From Linum tenue (Eukaryota > Streptophyta > Magnoliopsida > Malpighiales > Linaceae): a stretch of 64,000 nt of DNA. The notes under the pieces were generated by a model. That model did no database searches. It was not told where the DNA came from and worked only from the letters and a program-made list of their open reading frames with translations. The stretch spans positions 58,820,877 through 58,884,876 of the forward strand of contig CAMGYJ010000008.1 in the NCBI GenBank assembly GCA_946122785.1, in the 5' to 3' direction. The first letter of the stretch is position 1; each line of letters opens with the position of its first letter. Position numbers and translations under genes: made by a program. Below, piece by piece: positions 43,236 through 55,429 of the stretch.

Positions 43236-46200
43236 TTAGGCCACTGCGTCGGCTTGTCTTCTGGTTAATTGAGCATACAGTCCATCTTTAAGCAGCAATT
43301 CCTTGTGTCTCCCCATCTGAAACAGGTAGGTGGGGATTCACTGTCAGGTTTATGAACGAAGAGCATAGCGTATGGTAGCTAAGATACACAAGTAACGAAC
43401 CTCGATAACTTGACCATTACCCATAACGACAATGCGATCAGCAGCTTGTATGGTTGAGAGCCTGGCACCAAAGGAATCAAACTGAGTATTTATGATGTCT
43501 CGACACAAGGGTATATATACAGATAATAGATCGATTACCTATGCGCGATCACTATGACAGTTCTCCTTGACATTGAGTCACTTCTAAGGGAATGAATGAC
43601 TCCCTACACATGGTGGTCAAAAACAGAAAATTAAGTTCGTGTTTCCAAATTTCTACATCTAGTTCACCATTGGCATGCTTGGGTACTAGAGAGACTTGTA
43701 CCTTAACATTGTGCTCACTCTCGGCATCCAGTGCACTTGTGGCTTCATCAAGGATCAAAATCGTAGGGTCCCTGAGAATAGCCCGAGCGATAGCAATTCT
43801 TTGCTTCTGACCTCCGCTGAGCAAATCATCATCAACAATGGTTTTGTAGCCATTAGGTAATGAAGAGATGAAGTCATGAGCATATGCCTCCTTAGCAGCA
43901 TGCTCGATTTCCTCCTGGGTTGCATCTCCTGGACATCCGTAACTTATGTTTGAACTCAGATCCATGCGGAAGAGTTTGGGTTCCTGCTTCAATAGAACTG
44001 GTGTAAGCAGAAGCTAATTCCTGAGATTCCAAAAATGTGTGTTACGTTTAGGATGAAGAACTAACCTGGCCAACATACCCAATTCTTTCCCTAAACCATC
44101 TGATGTCCAGTTCTTGAAGGGGAATGCCATCAATCAAAATCTGTAGTTATTGACAAATATGAAGGACAGATGAAACTGATGCATGATTTAAGAAGACGGA
44201 AGAGGTAAGTTTTACAGCCATAAAATTTTCATCCCTAACAGACTATGAATGGCAGTAACAGGGATATCTGAACCTCACTTCAAAACAGCGATTGACGTTT
44301 ATCTAAGAGAATAGTAATGGTTTTGAGTTACCTAACTTAGCATTTTCTTTCTCAATAAGCCATCACTTCGGATATTACAGCGATTTCTTAAGGGATACGA
44401 TAAAAGCCAGATACAAATCTACAGCCAACTACCTTGAACAAACTTCTACAGCAGCATGGACTAAGAATCTTGACGTCTTATGGATGAGAAATTCAAAAAA
44501 TAGTAAGAGATTTTACCTGACCAGTTGTTGGCTCATACAGGCGGAGTAACAAATTCACCAGAGTGCTTTTCCCACTACCACTAAGACCAACCTATGGGAA
44601 GTCAAAACACATTATTTTGGTGACATGTAGGAGGAATGAACAACATGGAAGGGTAAACTTACTATTGCAATCACTTCCCCAGGATGTACGGTAAGGTTTA
44701 CATGTTGCAGTACCTGCACCTATTAAAGTATCGAAACGTTAATTTATTTCATTTTGCAAGCGATAAAACTAAAGCAACCAGAGTAAATTTGAGATCTGAA
44801 TGCTAAACAGAAGATAAAGCCGAGATAAAATAAGTGAATATATAAAAATGAAATAGAAACAGAGTGCAATTTGGAGATGAAGGCAGCATCCATACTGACT
44901 CTCTAGAAGGATAATGGAAAGATATGTTTTCGAATTCTATGCTTCCCCTCAGCTTTTGTAGCTGTGATCCTGCAATAGCAACAAGCAGCTTTTAAAAGGT
45001 CAGAAATACAACTAGTTTGCTTCAACATTTGCATTCAACAACTTTTCAGAAATTATCTCATCAAGCCATTATTTTCTATCATACAATCATGAATCCTGGC
45101 AAGATATAGTAATTGATCAATACAACCACCTAATGTAGTCACTTTGGACAAGCTCATGCAGTCTTTTCTGTTTGGTTCTTATGATCACTTGTAAGGCATT
45201 TTCATGATTACTTGCTAAGACAATCTTTAACACTTCTGCAAAAAGCCCAAAATAGCATTGCATGGCGGGAATCCAAAGTTCTTGAAAGCCAATTAGCTAG
45301 ATATAGTGCCTCTAAGATCAAAATAAAATATTTTAAAGAAAGTCAGATTAAAGCTGATACTGATAAGGTTCACATTTAGGAAGTATTCAATCATCAAATA
45401 ATTCATGCATGAAAATAGCATGCCTTTTGTCGCGAACTGGTCACTTGGCAAGAGATCCATCATTTTGAAGACCTTTTCACTAGCGCCAACAGATTGCATG
45501 AGAGATGATAAATTGTCACCCACCCACCAAGTAGAAAATATTAGCCATTCGCTGTATAATATGAACTTCGTGAGTTGCTCCGCTGTAATTTGACCAGCAA
45601 GAATAGACATGCCTCCTAATAACACAGCAATGACCTAGAAACCAAAATATGTTGCTCAACATACGGTAACTGATCCCCCATCAAGAGACTACCGAATGAG
45701 ATATAGTTCACACAATTTTAAAATGTGCAACTTGGTACACTGCAATATAAGACATGACGGACCCGAGTAGAGTGATAAAGTGTGTTGAAGCTCAAGTTCC
45801 AAAATCCATATGCAGCACTCTGTTTGAGACTGATATCAGCCAATTTGTCCAGCCAAAAATTGTACCTATGAAATTCAAGGAAATTTTTCCGAGTGAGAGC
45901 GGATCAGTACTGTAGGTGCAACTTCAGCTCCCCTAGAAAATCTACCACCACAGATCATTCTTCCTTATGGATGCCACAACTAAAGCACTAGAAATACGAA
46001 TAAAGATGATAGAAAATTGACTTTGACTGACCTTTCACGTTCTAATATTTCAGTTCCATAAACACGAACTGTCCTGATCAAAGAAAATGTCTCTTGAGCC
46101 ACCTGCACAAGGTTAAGACAATGCCATTCACGACCTCAAGCATATCAGTTAGGTTCTTAACTTAAACTTAAGGAATACCATCATACGTCATTGGCAGAAG

Positions 46201-47954
46201 CTGTGAAATCTTGGGTTAGTCTTGCTGCCTTCTTCTGATACCTAATACCAACAAAAATACCCCAAGGTAGCATAGGAATCACTACAGAAGAAACATCTAT
46301 TCATGCCACATTTCAACACACAGTTATTGGTTGCCGAGTTACCTTGGAGCAAAATTATACTGTTAATTAACAAAAACCTTTGCTAAAAGTCATGGTCAAT
46401 AATCAAGATAATTCTGCTAGTAGTTCAAACCAGTCTCCTCGAAGTTCAGTCAGCTACAACACACACCACTATACTATACCAAGCACATTCTCAACCTCAT
46501 ACATCATCTCAAAACAAGGCTCTATTTCATTAAGCTAGGCTTCATAAAATGAAAAAAAAAGATAACCACGACAAGCTTACTTCAAGAAAGAAATAAAAAG
46601 ATCTTACATGCCATAGACTGTCATTACAGCTGCTAAAACTGAGCATATGAATACTGTAAACAGACCAAGCGGCCTAGACAGGATCAGCAAGTAGGTCAAT
46701 GCACCCGTACCCTAGAGCAGAGCAACAAACTGTGAATAGGTTTCTTGAAATTGACACTAACTGACAGCTGGAAACCATTAGTAGAGAAAATAAACCTGCA
46801 CAACATTTCGCAAGATTAGGTTAAGATCATTCCCAATAACCCGAGACACTTGTTGGCAGTCCGATCCAAGCCTGCTCGTCAGATCACCAACTGTTTCATT
46901 GTCGAAAAATGAAATATCCTGCAAAAGATGTAGCAATAAACTGCTGCAATACATCATCAACAAGTAACGTGAGCAACCACGTAGAAAGAAGCATTAACAA
47001 CTATACCTGAAGAAGAACTGAAGAGTAAAGAGTTTCTCTCATCCGCTTCACCTGCAAATACGGCAAGGAACCCAACCAAACACCAATGTTGGTTTCAAAT
47101 ATTCAAAGGGATTGGCATTTGGCAATTGGCAGCACTACTGAACAAGTTCAGAAATTGAAGCTAAGAGAAACAACTCACAAGGATCATATTCGCAATGCCA
47201 AAGCAGCAACCTCTTAACCCGCTGAGCTTACCAAAAAACAAGCAGTAAAAAGGAATTCAGCATTCTCTGCCACACACCAGTTAGAATGTAATAGTACTGT
47301 TATCAGTTCAGAGAAAATAGAGGGACTAGTTGAACCCGTACAACGCCTTGACCTGCATATCCCGGAAGTAGCGCACAGCAGAACCAGCAGCCGGACGTTC
47401 CGGTGGAAGGTCGTAACGTCGGCGCTCTGTGCCGTGAAAATCGACGCCGTCAAGTAATGTGGTATGGAGATTTCTGATAACGCAGCCAGAATTAGGGCGG
47501 AGAACGCGGCGAAGATGACCCAACGATCCTGAGCCACCAGCTGCCACATCCGCCCTAGCGCCTTCCACACGGTCACCGGCTCCGCCACGAGTTTCACGTC
47601 CACGTCATCGGATAAGCTCCACCAGTTCCCACCGGGTAAAATTGACGGCAGGAACTCGATGAAATTCCGAATCCGTTGGTGCATCTCATCCTCATTTCCA
47701 TCCTCCTCTCCTAGTGCTCCGTCAACATCAATCCTCCCAGCTCCGTTCTCCGTCGAATAACCGTTGACGGAAGCGCATCTCAAAGGAGCAAATCGAGCAG
47801 TAGCAAATCGATTCTTCAAAGACAAGTTAGAAAGTTCGAACTTCGTCTCTCTAGCTAAAAGGAAGCTCCGACGGTCAAAGACGCCGCTGACCGGCAAGCG
47901 GTGGCGGGAAGGGAGGAGACGTGGCGCTGTGCCGCAAAGCTGAAGAAGCGCCAT
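43236..47954 (-). CDS. ABCB26: Chloroplast half-size ABC transporter, ABCB26/TAP1 type
   Basis: Seventeen minus-strand exons: 47954-47353, 47221-47179, 47051-47007, 46918-46796, 46711-46608, 46241-46187, 46102-46032, 45865-45763, 45634-45424, 44969-44896, 44719-44663, 44591-44517, 44140-44066, 43983-43702, 43603-43539, 43461-43401, 43316-43236 (TAA stop). They total 2,127 bp, exactly 709 codons, close to the usual 700 residues. A Ser/Arg/Leu-rich chloroplast transit peptide comes first, then a six-helix ABC membrane domain (about 155-430), then the nucleotide-binding domain: Walker [10 protein letters not shown] (498-506), signature LSGGQ (601-605), Walker B ILILDE (621-626), H-loop His near 661. 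One membrane plus one ATPase domain means it dimerises; the family sits in the plastid and the substrate is not established. All introns are GT-AG except that after exon 9 (GC donor). No inactivating change is seen. Confidence 0.93.
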
Positions 47955-48031
47955 GGAAAAGCAGACGAATTGAATTTCCGCGCAAGGCCAGCTAAATGTT
48001 AGTTGAGTGGGCCGGTCGCACGAGAGAGATT

Positions 48032-48040
48032 TATAAATTG
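48032..48040 (-). promoter_or_regulatory. Possible TATA box of the ABC transporter gene
   Basis: The minus strand reads ATTTATAAA about 80 bp upstream of the start codon, which would leave a short leader. Confidence 0.35.
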
Positions 48041-48116
48041 CAACCAGTTTAGTTATCCTGCTCATAGGATATAGTGTGAGTATATACTCACATGGCCGGA
48101 TGCCCACTCACGTTGC

Positions 48117-48535
48117 CAGTGGCGTAGACAGGATTTTGGGTAAGGGGGTGCCAATTTAAAAAAAATTAAAATGAGTAAATGACTATCAATTTTTTATAGT
48201 GACCCACGACGGGTTCTCATATTTTGACAAGTCTGTAAAATACATTCATTCATCATCCACGACGGGTTCGTTTACTTCTTGAATAAGCATATGTAATTAT
48301 GAGATTTTTTAATTTAATTTACTTATTATTTGTAAACGGTAAATTATATATATGCAATAAAACGTATTAGTGTATCATGTAAGTAATTGTGGTTTAGTGG
48401 AAAATGTCAAAGCTAATAGTAAGGGGGTTCCACGTTCAAATCCTAGCTATAGCATAAACTAATACCCCTATTTTTTGATGTTCTAGCTCCGATCCAAGGG
48501 CGGCACACCCTTCTAAGACACTGTCTCCGCCCTTG
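48117..48535. mobile_element. hAT-type MITE, 419 bp, perfect target duplication
   Basis: Ends CAGTGGCGTAGACAG and (reverse complement) CAAGGGCGGAGACAG, with perfect 8-bp duplications CACGTTGC (48109-48116, 48536-48543). The CAGTGGCG...GGGGGTGCC type is common in plant hAT MITEs. It sits about 160 bp upstream of the ABC transporter start codon, in its promoter region. Confidence 0.85.
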
Positions 48536-48543
48536 CACGTTGC

Positions 48544-49315
48544 CGAGTCGAGATCAGACGATGGAGGAAGGTTGGAGCCAACTTGTGAGGGGAGGAGAGC
48601 CGAGTCCATCGGCTGGACCAAGCCCAGACACTCTGTGACAAAAAAGTGGGGTCCACTTGGTCTCCAAATTCAAAAAACACATTTGATTTTATCTATTTAA
48701 ACCCCTCCCTCCTCTCTTTGATATTTCTCTGTCCGTTCACTTTCACTCTCTCTCCAAAATTCAAAAACACTTTCTCTCCTCTTCCTCTCCCGAAAACACT
48801 TTCTCTCCCCTTCCTTTCCCAATACCGACGACGGCAACGACGACATTCAAGGCATCGGTGACTGTGGCTTTCACGGCAGCGGCGACAACGACTTTCAAGG
48901 CTGCAACGATGACGATTTTGACGGCATCACTGTGGTGAAGGCGGATTCGACTACTGTAGTAGTCGCTGAACAAAGAAAAATAAGGCGACTGACGCCGTTG
49001 AGGTAGACGTCTTCTCCTTCCCCTTCTCCTTCTGTAGATTGCATATATTTGATCTTGGGTTTCATGGATTCGACTAGATCTGGGTTTTTCTTTTACTTCA
49101 ATTTTTTTAATGGGTTTTTATGGATTTTATGGATTTTTTTTTTATTTCATGGAAACCGCTGGATCTGGATTTTTTTCTTCGATTTTTAATGGGTTTTTAT
49201 GGATTTGTTTTCTAATTTCATGGAAACCACTGGATTTGGATTCTTTCTTTTGCTTCGTTATTTTGGATGAGTTTCTGGATTTGTTTTCTGTGGCATGGGA
49301 TGCTAGTTGTTTTGT
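48544..49315 (+). other. Promoter/5' UTR-like sequence
   Basis: A TATTTAAACC box (48692-48701) is followed by a CT-rich leader typical of plant 5' UTRs, then a stretch of GACGACGGCAACGACG-type triplets and an intron-like T-rich region. It may belong to the small ORF at 49634. Confidence 0.35.
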
Positions 49316-49319
49316 GGAT

Positions 49320-51765
49320 TTGGGATATTAGTATAAACTCGCCTGGATAGTTTTCTGTTGTATTTGGATGTCAATTCATTGATATTAGTTTGATGAGTAG
49401 TGATATTAGTTGTATACTTTCATGGATATTGTTTTGATGCATTTGGATATCACCTCATTGATATTAGTTGTCATCTTTAAGGATATCAGTTGTATGATAG
49501 ACTGAGTTTTTGTTTGACGAATGTGGATATGACTTCATTGATATTACTTCTGAATGTTATGGATATAGTTAATGTGAAGTCCAGATATTAGTTAGCTTAT
49601 GTCAGGATATTTTCTGTGTAGGGAAATCAAAATGGCAAGAACTAAAGGAACTGCAAAGAGGTAGCGAGTAGAAGGCGAATCCTTAAGACCTAACCGTGGC
49701 AAACAACCACAGGAAGATGAGTCGGAGGAATATGAGGACCAAGAAATTGAATAACATTTTTTTTAATAATGGATGGTTGTTCTTTATGTTCTGGATTGTA
49801 GTTCTTTTGATGATGGATATTGTAACGAAAGCACAGGTTAAGTAGATAGTAGTCAGGGCTGTCTAGATAATAGTAGCTTCATGCACAGATATTACTCTGG
49901 GCTCTCTGAATAATAGTTGTTGAATGACAAGATACTAGTCTGGTATATAGGGATAATAGTTGCTACATGAGCATATAATACTTTGATATATCAGGATAAT
50001 ATTTCCTTCATTAATAGATATTGCTTTGGGCTTTCTGGATTGGAATGACATTAATACTAGTTGTATCGCGGTTTATCGAAAAACGATTTTGTTTTATATG
50101 GATTAGTTTCAACTCAATATCAACACAAACAAACATAGATAAACATTCACACAAAACAAATATCCAAACCACTCACACTAATATCAGTTCAGCATAACAA
50201 ATATCCACACCACCCAGACTAATATCACACCGTCTAATATCAATATCCAGTCAGTCCATAATTAATATCCTCAACATCATAGACTAATACCACTACATCA
50301 AACTAATACATGACCATCGCGAATTAATACTCACTACACAGAAAAATACCCACACATCGCAAACTAATATCCTACCAATATTCAGTCATTCCATAATTAA
50401 TATCATCACCATAACAGACTAATACCCGCTACACACAAACTAATATCTGACCATCACGAACTAATACTCACTACACAGAAAAATACCCACACATAGCAAA
50501 CTAATATCCTCCCATCACATAATAATATCCTATCACCACAGACATATATCGAATCACCCTACATTGTGTTCATATCCATTTCCACAACATCATCTTCTAA
50601 ATCCTAAACCAAACAAACTCTCACTCTAAACCCTAAAAAATATCCACACCATCCAAGCTAATATCGCACCGTCTCAAACCAATATCCTGTCATTAAAAAT
50701 GTAATATCTCGCCAGCACAGTCAAATATCCACAATACACAGACTGATATCTGACCGTGGCAAACTAATATCTCACTACACAGACAAAATATCGAACCACC
50801 ATACATTGTGTTCTAAACCACCAACCTTAAACTCTAAACCCTAAGTAGGTCAATTGAATGTAGTTGTAATTAGTTGGGGGGTTTTGAAATTATTTTGGTG
50901 AAAAATAAACATTAGCTTTGTGATGTAAAAAATATAATCAGAAGGTCTAATAGGAACAACCATGCAGACTAATATCCAAATAAAGGAAACAAAAAATATA
51001 ATCACGCAAAACTAATATTTTGTTACATAACGGGCAAAAACTAATATCCGTCCTCTATCGAACAAATACCCATTCACCCCAAAACAAATATATGTCCTTT
51101 ATCGAGCAAATATCGGTGGCGCCCAGACTAACATCCATCCATTTCAGATATAATATCCATCCTTGAGCGAACAAATATCATTGACACCCTGACTAATATC
51201 CAGCCACTTAAATTAATATCTGAAATCATAAACGGACTAATATCAGACCTACCATGACAAAAAAAAAACTTCATTTCCGAATGGTTTCCTCGGTGTTATC
51301 TTCATCCTCAGACAAACATCCATATCGTCCATACAAATACCCATTCACCCCAAAACAAATATACGTCCTTTATGGAACAAATATTCGTGACTCCCAGACT
51401 AACATCCATCCACACTAAAAATAATATCCACTTTTTAACGAACAAATATCCTTAACAACTTAACTAATATCCAATCACATAAACTAATATCTGAAATCAC
51501 AAACGAACTAATATAAAGGTCTGGAAGACACTCACACTCCTACTACTATTGATTCATTGGCCTTCGGCCAATGGGCCCTCGGCGGGCAGCCCTAACTAAG
51601 GTTGCAAGCCTTATGTGTTAGGACTTGATAATGTGTTTAGTTTTGATGGAAGACACAATTAATTCACAAACTAATATCCATCGCATATAATATCAGTTCA
51701 TGCAAAAATAAATATCCATACTGCACAGACTAATATCCGACCACATAAACTAATTTCATTCGGCC
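49320..51765. repeat. Field of GATATTAG / CTAATATC motifs with an orientation switch
   Basis: From about 49320 to 50050 the plus strand carries GATATTAG-type words every few tens of bases (at least five exact). From about 50100 to 51765 the same word appears reversed as CTAATATC (at least sixteen exact), with many near matches such as AATATCCAC. Spacing is irregular, so it is not a simple satellite. Interspersed motif arrays with opposite orientation on the two sides of an element are typical of sub-terminal transposase-binding repeats (CACTA, Mutator, hAT). No matching TIR pair was found. Confidence 0.6.
49634..49756 (+). pseudogene. Start of a transposon-like protein ORF
   Basis: The ATG at 49634 (context AAATCAAAATGG) opens MARTKGTAKR, then a TAG, then RVEGESLRPNRGKQPQEDES and an acidic end at a TAA. 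Basic MART-type starts followed by Gln/Glu-rich linkers occur in plant transposon-derived proteins. It is embedded in the GATATTAG field. Only about 40 codons remain. Confidence 0.35.
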
Positions 51766-51926
51766 CATGGATAATATTTTGGTCAAGGATGGATACTAGA
51801 TTGGACGATATGAATATTAATCCGGGTTGATTTCTCTATTTCATGTTAGAATAGTTGGTGAGTAGCATTAAATACTCAAGATCTCTCTCATGTGAAAATT
51901 TATCAAAAGCAGCAGATGGTGGGCCA

Positions 51927-52367
51927 TAGGGGTGGCTATTTGGACCGGGACCGGATTAAAAACCGGAAACCGGACCGTATAACCCGGACCGAGACCGGAC
52001 CGGGACCGGATAGTAAACAATCCAATCCAATCTTTGGGTTTAGATTTGAGGTAAAAAACCGGATAAAGACCGGATAAGAGAGCTCAACACCCAAAACTTA
52101 AGGGTAATTTGCATAAACGGTCACAAACCTTTGCACTTAGTACAAAACTTAACCAACTCCTCACCCTTTAAGGCCTTAGGCCACTCAAATCCCACAATCT
52201 CAATGTAAAATCAAGACCAAATTGGGACCGGACCGGATCAAAACCGGACCGGATCAAGACCGGACTGTATCCAATCCAATCTTCGGTCCTTATATCTTCA
52301 AAAAGACCGGACTGGACCGGATCAATTTGGGCCAATTTAACCGGACCGGACCGTATAGCCACCCCTA
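51927..52367. mobile_element. hAT-type MITE, 441 bp, perfect target duplication
   Basis: Inverted ends TAGGGGTGGCTAT...ATAGCCACCCCTA (13 bp perfect) with perfect 8-bp duplications GTGGGCCA (51919-51926, 52368-52375). The interior is filled with ACCGGACCGGA-type repeats. It inserted at the right side of the GATATTAG field, one further GATATTAG lying beyond it at 52410. Confidence 0.9.
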
Positions 52368-52375
52368 GTGGGCCA

Positions 52376-53002
52376 TGCTTTTCTCTCTCTTTTGTCAACT
52401 CTGACGGATATTAGTTCGTGTATTTTTGGATATTTATTTGTCTCGGCTGGATACGAGTTATCTCAGCGGCTCCCTCTCTCAATCCCGCCCAAATTAAAGG
52501 TGGACCCAAACCATCTTTTTCAGCTTGATCAACTAAGTCGGCTTGTGCAAAAAAATCTACAAACAGCTCACTTAAATGAGCCATGGCTGGGCTGACCTCC
52601 TCACCCTTAGATTAAAATTGGGTCTATGTGGACAAATCTGAGCCTTGTGAGCAGATTAACTTTTGCGAATTGCAACACCAGAACGGGGCTCACAGTCCAC
52701 ACACGGCGCGCGCCTCAATCGCGAAGGATGTGGCGGGCATGTGGCTGTGGTTGTTACCTTGTTGGTTAGCTAACCAGTTCGTAAATCGGTAACGAGAGCG
52801 AGAGCGGGAGCGAGAGCGAAAATCGAAGAACGTTTAGTTTTCAAAGACCTGATATTAAGAGTGTGATAAAAGTGTCATTATTATATTAATATAATTTACT
52901 TTAAAATCATAAAAATATATGCATTATTATTAAGTAAAGCAACAAAAGCATATTTTATATCAATTATTTAAATTATTTATTCAATTCACACACTTCAATG
53001 TT
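52376..53002. other. Unannotated region right of the hAT MITE
   Basis: It contains GGATATTAGTTCG near 52409, perhaps the continuation of the motif field, and a GAGCGAGAGCG-type short repeat at 52795-52820. No gene. Confidence 0.35.
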
Positions 53003-53010
53003 TTCATGAG

Positions 53011-53334
53011 CATAGTTAGTAAAATACGATACGGGAAAGTTACCTATAAAATACGTACGGGTATTTTACTTCGTCTCTAAGCTAAGGTTACGTGTAATAG
53101 TATGTTAATAGTCATAAATAAATAAGTAACTAAATAATTATAAAATTAATAATTTAATTCGTTAAATACGGATATTAAATGTGTTATACGGGTTGATACG
53201 TGTTTAGTACGAGAGCCATCAAATGAACGGAAGAAAATGAAACGGCTTGCCAATAATACGGATTCGGAAGTTTTAAACGGACAAAATATATAGGATACAA
53301 GTACGTGTATTAAATGAAATATTTACTAACTATG
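53011..53334. mobile_element. MITE family 'CATAGTTAGTAAA', copy 2
   Basis: 324 bp. The ends CATAGTTAGTAAAATA and (reverse complement) CATAGTTAGTAAATA match almost perfectly. A perfect 8-bp duplication TTCATGAG flanks it (53003-53010, 53335-53342). It is inverted relative to 40260-40609. Confidence 0.85.
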
Positions 53335-53342
53335 TTCATGAG

Positions 53343-54418
53343 GAGATGAATGACATTTTCCCCTTATCAAAATTTATGACCTTCTAGATAATTCTGAACA
53401 GTGAATGTTTTGAATAGTAAATAATATTTTTTTATTGGTAGAAATTAGAAAATGAATATTTTCTCCACTATTATTATAATCAATTAATAACAAATGGTGT
53501 TGAATTAGTTAGCATCCACGCGAAGACACACACAATTAACCCTAGCACTATCTTTTCCCTTTTCTCTATTCTCATACTCCACCGCCATTTCAATCTCTCT
53601 GTCTTGTACTTCCCTTTCCATTTCCCTGCTTTAATCTCTACTCTCGTAATTCACTACTTCTCCACCAAAACAATTGCACAAAATCCCAAAGCGTTCAAAG
53701 TCCAAGCCAACAGTCCTGCACTCGTCGCCTCCCTAATTCCTTCTCTATGTATTTTTTTATCTGCTGGCTTTACCCATTACAGGAAAAATTTGCATCCCCT
53801 TCCATCTAATCTCGTTCTTTCGGCGTATGGGGATTCTCAGCTAGCGTCTTCCCATTGAAGAAAACGCTTGAAATTTGAAAGATAAAACATCTTATCTCGA
53901 TTCATGTACTCCCTACCTGAATTTGTCGCAACAAGGAAGCACTAACGGCCACAAAAGCTGACACCCAGACAGTTCTTTTCTCCAAGATCCAGTTCGCGCT
54001 CCCCGGATAATAAATCGTGCTCTTTTGGAAAATAATGCATGAATTTCTCGTAAATTTGGCAGAAATCGCGTTTCGGCGTTTAAGAGCGGGATCGCGGAGG
54101 CAACAGAGACGAGCTGGGTGGCCTAAGTTGTTGGTTGTCGACAGCGGTGTGGTCAGTGGCCGACGACACACGACACGAGCCTGTGAAATGACGTCGTATG
54201 AAATTATTTTCGAGTATCAACAGTATAATTTATAGCTGAAAAGTAAAACTGAAACCCTCATTCAAATTTTCCTGCGCATAGAGTGATTTTAGAAGTCTGA
54301 CGTGGCAGGGTGGTTACGCAGGAGAAAAAATAGGAGTCCACTACCCACCTTTTCTCCTGCCAGCCCACGTTGTCATTAATTAATTTATTTTTTATTTGGC
54401 TGAAATAAGCCCACATTT
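53343..54418. other. Unannotated region left of the Helitron
   Basis: It contains a CT-rich, UTR-like stretch at 53540-53640 and open frames without recognisable domains on both strands (53604-53858 plus; 53902-54171 minus). Confidence 0.35.
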
Positions 54419-55429
54419 TCTACTTATTATTAAGAGAGAGAAGAAATTCACGAAAATGAAAGAGCAATTGCAGGCACATTAAAGAGAGAGAGGGTGAAAG
54501 GTGAAAGGGAGGAGATTGAGACATCTGCCACCAATTTACAGAGCTGGCTTTGGTTCCTTCCGCTTTCTTTCCTCTCTCTTACATTTTTCTCTTCATTCTG
54601 TTGATTGGATTCTCTAGGGATCAAAAGGGGTTTTTTTTATTTTTCCCTTTTTCTTTTCCAATCTGAGTTTTTCTCTCTCGACCGTTTCGCCGGGCGGCTC
54701 GCTGTGGAGGGAGGTGGGGAGAAGCGGAGGGGGATTTGGGGGGATAGGCAAGCCTAATCTAGAAATCTGCCTACTGTGCTTGGAGAGAGGACGGAAAAAA
54801 TTGACAGTGGAGGGTGAAAGCAACGGAGTCGAGGAGAGGGAAGGAGGAGTCATTGAGCTGCTCGATTCTATTTGTTGTCGTGTTGGGAGTGGAAATTTGA
54901 TTGCTTTACTTTGATTTGGTTTGTGGGTTATGAATGTGTTTGTTTTTTAGGGTGAGAAAGAGAGAAAAAATATGGTGGATCATGGCTGAGAATGGCGGCC
55001 ATTACTGCCCGAAGAAGACAGATGATATGTGTGGTGATTTTGCGGCCAAGATTCTGGTCGGGTCATGAGCATATAATGGTAGCAGCATTCTGGCCAGGAA
55101 TCGAAAAGGTAGGGTACCATTTGCTTCCCCAAATTCTCATGTTGTCATGTTCCTTATTGTTACACAATTTCCTGATACTTTCCCTGCATGCAGATTGTCA
55201 TCCAATTTGCTGAAGAGTTTGTCATATGCTAATTTCATAGCTGCTAAGGTATTCTGGCCTCTGATCTTTGAATTGGTAGGTTATCATGCCTTTGTCTATG
55301 CATCGTCGATTCACTTTTCGTGTTCCTTTTCATATAAGTTGATTTTGTGAACAACCATATCCTATTTCAGATTGCGTCAGGTTATTGGAGAATTAAATAT
55401 GGATAGTGCAAATGTCATCCCATCTGCCA

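Noticed and set aside
51556..51572. Perfect hairpin ATTGGCC-TTC-GGCCAAT as a terminator or element end
   Set aside because: It is a short isolated palindrome with no matching partner or flanking duplication; it does not mark an element end, and such terminators are not expected in plant nuclear DNA.
52795..52822. GAGCGAGAGCG repeat as a minisatellite
   Set aside because: Only about four short imperfect units, so an ordinary low-complexity tract.
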